A stretch of 50,702 nucleotides of DNA from Candidatus Didemnitutus sp. Its GTDB lineage: Bacteria; Verrucomicrobiota; Verrucomicrobiia; Opitutales; Opitutaceae. Within the stretch, counting starts at the first letter, position 1, and every line of letters begins with the position of its first letter. Positions 35,475-41,643 of this stretch are shown here, piece after piece. The translations under genes and the position numbers were made by a program. The notes beneath the pieces are model-generated. The model had not been told where the DNA came from. It searched no databases and saw nothing but the letters and a program-made list of their open reading frames with translations. Location: positions 1-50,702 of the forward strand of contig JAUXXD010000137.1 in assembly GCA_030681265.1 (NCBI GenBank), given 5' to 3'.

Positions 35475-37021
35475 GGCGAGCGGCGGGTGGAATTGAGCAA
35501 GAGTGTTGTGCGCGGACTTTCGTGGCCGAGGCGATCAACGGCACTCACGACCATCGCGTCGATCGGCCCGTGCGCGTCGTCGGCGGAAAGAGAAATGAAA
35601 TTTTCGTGCGCGGGTTGCGTGCGAAAGCGCCAGTGGTTTCCGTGGCGAAACCAAATCGCCAACTGCGTCGCGTTCTGCGGAGCGCGCACCACGACGCGAG
35701 TGGAGCTGTCGCGTTGGAGTTGCGGCGCGGCGAGCGACGACCGTCCGAGCCACGGCGACGCGGGCACGAGCGCCGGTTGCGCGTAAACGCCGCGCGCGAG
35801 TTGCGTGGCGATGCCCTGCCGGTCTTGCAGCAACGCGATCATGCTGAAGTGTGCGTGGCCACTCGCGGCGGGATGCGCGCGCGCGAGTGCGACCTGATGG
35901 GTAATTTCTTCGGGCCGCCACGATTGCGGTGTGTCGTTGATCGAGCTGGTGAAGAGCCCGGGCCAGAGATGGCGTTGGTGCGGATTTTGTTTTGCCCAGT
36001 AATCGAGCAACACGGGGAACGATTGCGCGGTGCGTTCGGCGGGCCAGTAGAGTTGCGGCACGAGATAATCCAGCCAGCCGCGCTCCAACCACAATTCGAC
36101 GTTGGCGTAGAGATCGTCGTATTGGCTGAAGCCCGCGATGCCGGGCGGACGCCGGTCTGGCCGACCGATGCCGAACGGACTGATGCCGAAACGCACCCAC
36201 GGTTTGATTTCGTGAATGGCGCGATACATCTGCGCGACGAGATGATCGACGTGGCTGCGGCGCCAGTCGGCCCGCGCGAGTTGCCCGCCGCCGGCGCGGT
36301 AACGTTGCCACGCGGGTTCGTCGGGAAAATCCACGGTAGTTTTGCTGACTTCGCTGCTGGGCTTGGCCTTGGCCGCGAGTGGAGCGGCGATCGGATACGG
36401 ATAAAAATAGTCGTCGATGTGCACGCCATCGATGTCGTAGCGCCGCACGACATCGCGGATGACCGCAAGCGTGCGCTCAACGGCGATCGGTTCCGCGGGA
36501 TCCATCCACAGTGCCGCGCCGTAGGTTTTCACCGCCGCCGGATGCGTTTTGGAAAGATGCGTGGCGGCGACGGGAGATTTTGCTTCGTGGTGGCGCGCGC
36601 GGTAGGGATTGAACCACGCGTGCAACTCCAGTCCGCGCCGGTGCGCCTCCTCGATCCACACTTGCAGCGGATCGTAGAAAGGAACGGGAGCGCGACCCTG
36701 GGCGCCGGTGAGATATTCGGACCAGGGCTCCAACGCGGAGGCGTAAAGCGCGTCGGCGGACGGCCGCACTTGGAGGATGATCGCGTTGAGATTGAGCGAG
36801 CGGGCGCGGTCGAGGATGGCGGTGATTTCGGCGCGTTGTTGCGCGACGGGCAAACCGGGCTGACTCGGCCAATCGATGTTGGCGACCGTGGCCACCCACG
36901 CGGCGCGCAATTCGCGCGGCGTCGGCGGCGCTTCGTTGGGTGTGCGGTCTGCCGTCGCGCAACCGCCGAGCACGGCAAGCGCGAGCAGGATCGCAACAAG
37001 GGGAAACGCAACGCGCCTCAT
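35471..37021 (-). CDS. DigH/YddW-like glycoside hydrolase lipoprotein
   Basis: 516 residues. Lipobox AVLGGC (Cys21). The (beta/alpha)8 GH10-like domain of the DUF187/YddW family is clear: RAAWVATVANIDWPS, LNAIILQVRPSADALY, LHAWFNPYRARHH, YDIDGVHIDDYFYPYP (the family's acidic pair) and LVPQLYWPAE. A C-terminal beta domain (about 430-516) could bind carbohydrate. E. coli YddW, renamed DigH, cleaves glycan strands denuded of peptides, so this enzyme may do so at the outer membrane. It overlaps murQ and ampG by four bases on each side (ATGA). Confidence 0.88.
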   Translation of the reverse strand: MRRVAFPLVAILLALAVLGGCATADRTPNEAPPTPRELRAAWVATVANIDWPSQPGLPVAQQRAEITAILDRARSLNLNAIILQVRPSADALYASALEPWSEYLTGAQGRAPVPFYDPLQVWIEEAHRRGLELHAWFNPYRARHHEAKSPVAATHLSKTHPAAVKTYGAALWMDPAEPIAVERTLAVIRDVVRRYDIDGVHIDDYFYPYPIAAPLAAKAKPSSEVSKTTVDFPDEPAWQRYRAGGGQLARADWRRSHVDHLVAQMYRAIHEIKPWVRFGISPFGIGRPDRRPPGIAGFSQYDDLYANVELWLERGWLDYLVPQLYWPAERTAQSFPVLLDYWAKQNPHQRHLWPGLFTSSINDTPQSWRPEEITHQVALARAHPAASGHAHFSMIALLQDRQGIATQLARGVYAQPALVPASPWLGRSSLAAPQLQRDSSTRVVVRAPQNATQLAIWFRHGNHWRFRTQPAHENFISLSADDAHGPIDAMVVSAVDRLGHESPRTTLLLNSTRRSP

Positions 37022-37920
37022 GGGTGCGTGGTGCGATCCTTCTCGCCGAGCGCGCGGCGCAAGTCGCCGTTCACGGCGTCGAGGGCCGCTTGGGCGGCGG
37101 CGGCGGGGAGATTGCGGCGCAGAGAGACGATGGCGGTCTTCACGCGGTGCTGGCACGCCGCGAGGGCGGCGCGGGCGGCGGACTCATCGGCGCCCGTGAC
37201 GCGCATGGTGAGCGCGACGGTGCGGCGGTGGAGTTTCGCGTTGGTAGGGAGAACATCGACCATCAGGTTGCCGTAAACCTTGTGCAGCCGCACCATCAGC
37301 GCACTGGAGAGGGTATTGAGCGCGATTTTTTGTGCGGTGCCCGCCTTGAGGCGCGTGCTGCCGGAAATTGTTTCGCTGCCCGTGTCAAGGGTGAGGCCAA
37401 TCTCGGCGTCGCGCGCGAGCGGTGAACCGGGATTGTTGGCCAGGCCGATGGTGAGGGCGCCGCTTTCTTTTGCCGCCGCCAACGCGCCGAGCACATAGGG
37501 CGTGGCACCGGACGCGGCGAGCAGCAGCACGACATCATGACGCGTCGGAGTCAGCGCGCGCAGATCGGCGGCGCCTTGCGCGGAGTCGTCTTCGGCACCC
37601 TCGACGGCTTCGAACATCGCGCTTTGACCGCCCGCGAGAAGTCCGAGCGCGCGTTCCTTGGGCCAGGAAAAAGTGGGAAACAATTCGACGCTGTCCAACA
37701 CGCCTAGACGACCGGACGTGCCGGCTCCGACGTAGATCAGGCGTCCACCGGCGGCGAGGCGCGGCACGGCCGCCTCGACGGCGCGCGCTAATTGCGGCGC
37801 GGCGGCATGCACCACGGCAGCGGCGTGTTGTTGATCGTCGGTGAACGCGCGGACGAGGTCCGTGGTCTCGTAGCGATCAAGGTCGGGATGGCGATCACTG
37901 GGGGTTTCGGTGGGCAACAT
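37018..37920 (-). CDS. murQ: N-acetylmuramic acid 6-phosphate etherase MurQ
   Basis: 300-residue SIS-domain enzyme converting MurNAc-6-P to GlcNAc-6-P and D-lactate. SIS motifs RLIYVGAGTSGRLGVLDSVE, FEAVEGAEDDSAQGAADL, VLLLAASGATPYVLGA, and the signature GSTRLKAGTAQKIALNTLSS with KVYGNLMVDVLPTNAKL are all present. Length equals the E. coli enzyme. Met at 37920 is the family start. It is first in the murQ-yddW-ampG operon and is divergent from anmK across 89 bases. AnmK makes its substrate, so a shared promoter region makes sense. Confidence 0.95.
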   Translation of the reverse strand: MLPTETPSDRHPDLDRYETTDLVRAFTDDQQHAAAVVHAAAPQLARAVEAAVPRLAAGGRLIYVGAGTSGRLGVLDSVELFPTFSWPKERALGLLAGGQSAMFEAVEGAEDDSAQGAADLRALTPTRHDVVLLLAASGATPYVLGALAAAKESGALTIGLANNPGSPLARDAEIGLTLDTGSETISGSTRLKAGTAQKIALNTLSSALMVRLHKVYGNLMVDVLPTNAKLHRRTVALTMRVTGADESAARAALAACQHRVKTAIVSLRRNLPAAAAQAALDAVNGDLRRALGEKDRTTHP

Positions 37921-38009
37921 CGGCGGAAGGAGATTCGTGCGTTGCGGGCCGCGATTCAATCGTGCATTGCCAGCGGAGTGGAAAATATCCGCCAACGAGG
38001 AAAACAGGG

Positions 38010-39143
38010 ATGAGCGCCGCGCTGCCTGCGGGGGATGGGTTTTTCATCGGCGTGATGTCGGGCACGAGCATCGACGGCATCGACGCGGTGTTGGTGCGCG
38101 GCGGAAACCGGCTGGAATTGGTGCGCGGGCACACGCGGACGTTTCCGGCGGAGTTGCGGGCGGAACTGCGCCGGTTGTGCACGCCGGGCGAAAACGAGAT
38201 CGAGCGGCTCGGCCGCGCCGATGTGGCGGTGGGGCGCGAGTTCGCGCAGACGATCCGGGAATTATTGGAAACCGCGGGCGTGAGGGCGGCGGACGTGCGC
38301 GCCATCGGGAGTCACGGCCAAACAATCCGGCACCGCCCGGCGGGGGACACGGCGTTTACGTTGCAGATTGGCGATCCCAACGTGATCGCAGCGCAGACCG
38401 GCATTGCGGTGGTCGCGGATTTTCGGCGCAAGGATTTGGCTCTCGGCGGCCAAGGCGCGCCACTCGTGCCGGCGTTTCACGACGCGCTGTTTCGCAAGAA
38501 TGGGTGCGAGCGCGTGATTTTGAATCTCGGTGGAATTGCCAACCTCACGGTGTTGCCCGGCGAGGAACAAAGTCCGGTGCGCGGTTTCGATACCGGGCCG
38601 GGCAACACGTTGCTCGATGCGTGGTGTCGCCGTGTCAAGGGTGAGCCGATGGATCGTGCCGGGGCGTTGGCGGCGCGCGGCGCGGTGATTGCCGCGTTGT
38701 TGGAACGGATGCTGGCCGATCCTTATTTCGCACAACATGCGCCGAAGAGCACGGGGCCGGAGTATTTTTCGTTGGCGTGGCTGGATGAGTGCCTGGTCGC
38801 CTTTGCGGGCGTCAGTGACGCGGAGGTGCAAGCGACCTTGGTGGCGCTCACGGCGCAAAGCGCGGCGGCGGCGATTGCGGATGCGACGAACGGGAGGGCC
38901 GTGGAAATTTTCGTCTGCGGCGGCGGGGTGCACAATCCGGTGTTGCTGGGCGCGCTGCGCAATCGGTTGCAAAATTCAACCGTGGCAACGACGGCGGCGC
39001 TGGGCGTCGATCCTGGTTGGGTCGAGGCAATGGCGTTTGCGTGGCTGGCGCAGCAACGCGTGTTGCAGCGACCGGGCAATTGCCCAGCGGTCACCGGCGC
39101 GACGCGACCGGCGGTGTTGGGCGGAATGTGGCTGCCGATGTGA
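38010..39143 (+). CDS. anmK: Anhydro-N-acetylmuramic acid kinase AnmK
   Basis: 377-residue kinase that opens 1,6-anhydroMurNAc and phosphorylates it to MurNAc-6-P. Motifs: GVMSGTSIDGIDAVLVRGG, SHGQTIRHRP, LQIGDPNVIAAQTGI, DFRRKDLALGGQGAPLVPAF with catalytic Asp, LNLGGIANLTVLPG and DTGPGNTLLDAW. ATG 38010 follows a purine-rich GAGGAAAACAGGG. A GTG 48 bases upstream is in frame but less likely. Divergent to murQ and convergent to the M20 peptidase gene. Confidence 0.95.
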   Translation: MSAALPAGDGFFIGVMSGTSIDGIDAVLVRGGNRLELVRGHTRTFPAELRAELRRLCTPGENEIERLGRADVAVGREFAQTIRELLETAGVRAADVRAIGSHGQTIRHRPAGDTAFTLQIGDPNVIAAQTGIAVVADFRRKDLALGGQGAPLVPAFHDALFRKNGCERVILNLGGIANLTVLPGEEQSPVRGFDTGPGNTLLDAWCRRVKGEPMDRAGALAARGAVIAALLERMLADPYFAQHAPKSTGPEYFSLAWLDECLVAFAGVSDAEVQATLVALTAQSAAAAIADATNGRAVEIFVCGGGVHNPVLLGALRNRLQNSTVATTAALGVDPGWVEAMAFAWLAQQRVLQRPGNCPAVTGATRPAVLGGMWLPM

Positions 39144-39147
39144 AGTC

Positions 39148-39170
39148 GGCTCGCTGGTGCTCTCCGCTAC
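39148..39170. repeat. REP-like element, copy 2 of 3
   Basis: GGCTCGCTGGTGCTCTCCGC followed by TAC. It lies between the convergent anmK and M20 genes, and its CTA (39167-39169) supplies the TAG stop codon of the M20 gene. Related copies: 17718-17742 and 41324-41346. Confidence 0.75.
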
Positions 39171-40372
39171 TTTTGGGGCAGCGTGATTTCGCCGCTGGCC
39201 AGACGATGCAGGACGAGGGCGGCGATTTGGGCGCGCGGCGCGAGGGTATCCACGCGACAATGTTCGCGATCGCTGTGGAGTTGGTCGCCGATCGGGCCGA
39301 GACCGTCGAGGTTGGGCAAGCCGGCGGCGGTGAGGAAATTGCCATCGGAGGCGCCGCCGCCATGGACCCACGTGAACGGCGCCACACCGACGTCGCGCGC
39401 GGCGCGTTGCCATTCGGGGAAGAGCACTTCTTCGGCGGGCAAACATTCCTTGGGCGGGCGATTGAGGCCGCCGGTGAGTTCGATTTTCATGCCAGTGGTT
39501 TCATGCACATCGAAGGCAATGGCGTGCAGGCGTCCCCACAGCGCGGGTAAATCCGGCGCGCGCGTGATGCGGATGTCGATTTCGGCGCTGGCGCGGTGCG
39601 GCACGACGTTGGTAGCTGCACTGCCGCCGCGGATGTTGCCGACGTTGACAAGGACACCGGGCAATTCGGCGGGGATTTTGGCGGCGGCGAGGAGGAACTC
39701 TGCGAGGCCGAGAATGGCGTTGCGGCCGTCGTTGGGGGTTTTCGCCGCGTGGGCGGCGCGACCGTGGCAAGTCGCGACGACGCCACCGGTGCCCTTGCGG
39801 GAGTGAATGATGTCGCCGTTGGGCCGCGCGGGTTCGAAGACGAGACCGAAGTGACAGCGCCGCGCGGCGTCTTCGAGCAACTGGCGGGTGCCGTGGGAAC
39901 CGGTTTCCTCGTCGGGCGTGAGCAGGACTTCCCAGCCAAGGTTGGCCGCATGCGCGGTTTGCTCGAACGCCTCCAGCGCGGCGAGGAGCGTGACGAGGCC
40001 GCCTTTCATGTCGGTGACGCCGGGGCCGTGGAGCGTGTGGGGGTCGGCCCAGCGGCAGATTTGAAAGGCGTCGTCGGCTTCGTAAACGGTGTCGTAGTGT
40101 CCGCAGAGAAAAATCTGTGTGGGCGCGGCGGGGCGCAGGCGCAGGCGGAGGGCTTGCGCGCCGGGCGGATTGAATCCTGCGGCATCGGCGGCGAGCGTCT
40201 CGCAGGTGGCGGCGGGAAACGCGCGGATGAATTCCTCGCGCAGTGCCGCGAGCATCCGGGCGAGACCGGCGGCGTGGCCGGAGCCGGAGTTGACGTTGGC
40301 CCATTGTTCGAGAAGGGCGCCGAATTCAGCAGTGCGCGATGCGAGCGCGGTGATTGATGGAGGAAGGGACAT
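39167..40372 (-). CDS. M20 family metallopeptidase, CPG2-like
   Basis: 401-residue two-zinc peptidase of the carboxypeptidase G2 (glutamate carboxypeptidase) type, no signal peptide. Zinc-site segments: CGHYDTVYEADD, GPGVTDMKGGLVTLL, TPDEETGSHGTRQL (general-base Glu-Glu), FEPARPNGDIIHSRKG and WVHGGGASDGNFL. A dimerisation domain sits in the middle (about 185-300). CPG2 relatives release C-terminal Glu; in this cluster a role in splitting Glu-containing murein peptides is an inference. Met at 40372 chosen; an upstream extension is Arg-rich and overlaps the DUF1460 gene. Follows DUF1460 by 41 bases. Confidence 0.87.
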   Translation of the reverse strand: MSLPPSITALASRTAEFGALLEQWANVNSGSGHAAGLARMLAALREEFIRAFPAATCETLAADAAGFNPPGAQALRLRLRPAAPTQIFLCGHYDTVYEADDAFQICRWADPHTLHGPGVTDMKGGLVTLLAALEAFEQTAHAANLGWEVLLTPDEETGSHGTRQLLEDAARRCHFGLVFEPARPNGDIIHSRKGTGGVVATCHGRAAHAAKTPNDGRNAILGLAEFLLAAAKIPAELPGVLVNVGNIRGGSAATNVVPHRASAEIDIRITRAPDLPALWGRLHAIAFDVHETTGMKIELTGGLNRPPKECLPAEEVLFPEWQRAARDVGVAPFTWVHGGGASDGNFLTAAGLPNLDGLGPIGDQLHSDREHCRVDTLAPRAQIAALVLHRLASGEITLPQK

Positions 40373-40413
40373 GAGCGGCGGCCAGTAAGAGGAAAGAGAA
40401 AGAAGGGAAATGG

Positions 40414-41436
40414 TTAGGGCGTGAACTTCGCGCCGCCGGGGAGCGTGACGCGTGGGGCGTCGGGGCCGTCGAGTTGACGGAGGTTGTCGAGGGGCGCGTT
40501 TTCCAGGCGGAGAAATTTGAAACCGAAGAGACGTGGTTTGCCGTGGGCGTCGCGGGTGGCGAGATCGGCGGTTTCGCGGGCGATGAAGTGAGCGAGCGAT
40601 TCTTCGCGCACCGCGGGCTCGGCAGAGTGAATGATGTGCAACTCGCCGTCGGGGCCGTGGGCGACGAGTCCGACGTGACCGATCCACGCATTGCCGCCGA
40701 AGATTGGGTTGGCAGGTGCGTTGGGGCGAACGACGCCGCGCACGATGTTGATCAAATCGCCGTCGCGCACGTGCGGCGCGGCGAGCGCGACATCGGCATA
40801 AGGAAGAAACGTGTCGCGGAATTCTTCCACGGGGAGCGCGACGGTGAGATGATAGCGATTCTTCAGGAAGCGGCCGCGATCGATTTTCGACGTGAAGACG
40901 GCGGTGCGGTCACCGGCGATCTCGGTGGTGAGGTCGCGGGCGAGCCAGCGGTTGGAGGGATTCCAGTCGGCTTCGGTGAAATGGTTGCGGGTGGCGACGC
41001 CGAGCAGGCCGTCGCGGTAGCGGATGCGTTGGAGCAGGCGCATGAAGCCCGGCCAATCGTGGCTGAGCGACATGGCGAGGGTGTGTTCGGCGAAGACGAC
41101 GCAATCGCTCTTGCCGAGCGAATAGAGTGGTTGGGGGTCGTGGGTTTCGAAGGGAAGTTCGCCGAGGAGGTAGATCTCGTAGGGTTGGCCGATATTTTTG
41201 CGCGCGAGGTGGAGGATGCGTTTTCGCCAATCGGGTTCGCTGGCCTGCAAGTGGGCGAGGTAGCGGTCGATTTCGGGCTCGGTGAATTCGTAGAGGGGCT
41301 TGGAAGAGTCGAATGCGTGAATCGGCTCGCTGGCGCTCGCCGCTACGGGCGCGGCGGTGGTGAGTCGCGGCGCGGTCAACGCGAGGGCAAGGGCCAGCGC
41401 GGTGGGGAGAAACCGAAAACCAAGGGAACGGCTCAT
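40414..41436 (-). CDS. DUF1460 N-acetylmuramoyl-L-alanine amidase-like protein
   Basis: 340 residues, exported (signal MSRSLGFRFLPTALALALAL, cleaved near Ala29). DUF1460 / amidase-like family with an NlpC/P60-type papain fold: LARKNIGQPYEIYLLG, the nucleophile Cys in LGKSDCVVFAEHTLAMSL, LGVATRNHFTEADW and the catalytic His in AWIGHVGLVAHG. Residues 31-38 (VAASASEP), just after the signal peptide, are encoded by a REP-like repeat (41324-41346) read in frame. Probably a periplasmic murein amidase or endopeptidase; pairs with the M20 gene downstream. Confidence 0.85.
   Translation of the reverse strand: MSRSLGFRFLPTALALALALTAPRLTTAAPVAASASEPIHAFDSSKPLYEFTEPEIDRYLAHLQASEPDWRKRILHLARKNIGQPYEIYLLGELPFETHDPQPLYSLGKSDCVVFAEHTLAMSLSHDWPGFMRLLQRIRYRDGLLGVATRNHFTEADWNPSNRWLARDLTTEIAGDRTAVFTSKIDRGRFLKNRYHLTVALPVEEFRDTFLPYADVALAAPHVRDGDLINIVRGVVRPNAPANPIFGGNAWIGHVGLVAHGPDGELHIIHSAEPAVREESLAHFIARETADLATRDAHGKPRLFGFKFLRLENAPLDNLRQLDGPDAPRVTLPGGAKFTP
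41324..41346. repeat. REP-like element, copy 3 of 3, inside a coding sequence
   Basis: GGCTCGCTGGCGCTCGCCGC followed by TAC. It falls inside the DUF1460 gene and is read in frame on the minus strand as Val-Ala-Ala-Ser-Ala-Ser-Glu-Pro, between signal peptide and mature domain. Confidence 0.75.
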
Positions 41437-41452
41437 GCGCAATGGGTCGAAA

Positions 41453-41529
41453 TGTAGGAGCTTGCTTGCAAGCGATGAGGGACGCACGCCGGCAGAAAGT
41501 CGTGAATCGCTTGCAAGCAAGCTCCTACA
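41453..41529. repeat. Perfect 24-bp inverted repeat (REP/BIME-like)
   Basis: Left arm 41453-41476 begins TGTAGGAGCTTGCTTGCAAG and ends CGAT; right arm 41506-41529 is its exact reverse complement, with a 29-base loop. Each arm also contains the shorter palindrome CTTGCAAG. It lies 16 bases before the DUF1460 start codon, in the gap to the TonB receptor gene. The arm resembles the GTAGGAGCNAGCTTGC REP sequences known from pseudomonads. Confidence 0.85.
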
Positions 41530-41581
41530 AATGCCGGTAATTTATCGAATACAGTCAGCTTGATCATTTCGGACGAGAGAT

Positions 41582-41612
41582 AAAAAAGGGCGATCCGGGA
41601 AGGGATCGCCCT
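41582..41612 (-). terminator. Rho-independent terminator of the TonB receptor gene
   Basis: Ten-pair stem AGGGCGATCC / GGATCGCCCT with a six-base loop. On the minus strand it is followed by TTTTTT. It is 31 bases beyond the receptor stop. Confidence 0.9.
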
Positions 41613-41643
41613 GAAGAATCACCGCGCGGGGCGCGGAGCTGGT

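Noticed and set aside
35429-37276. 615-codon open frame on the plus strand opposite the DigH/YddW-like gene
   Set aside because: The minus strand shows lipobox, family motifs and coupled overlaps with neighbours; the plus frame shows nothing.
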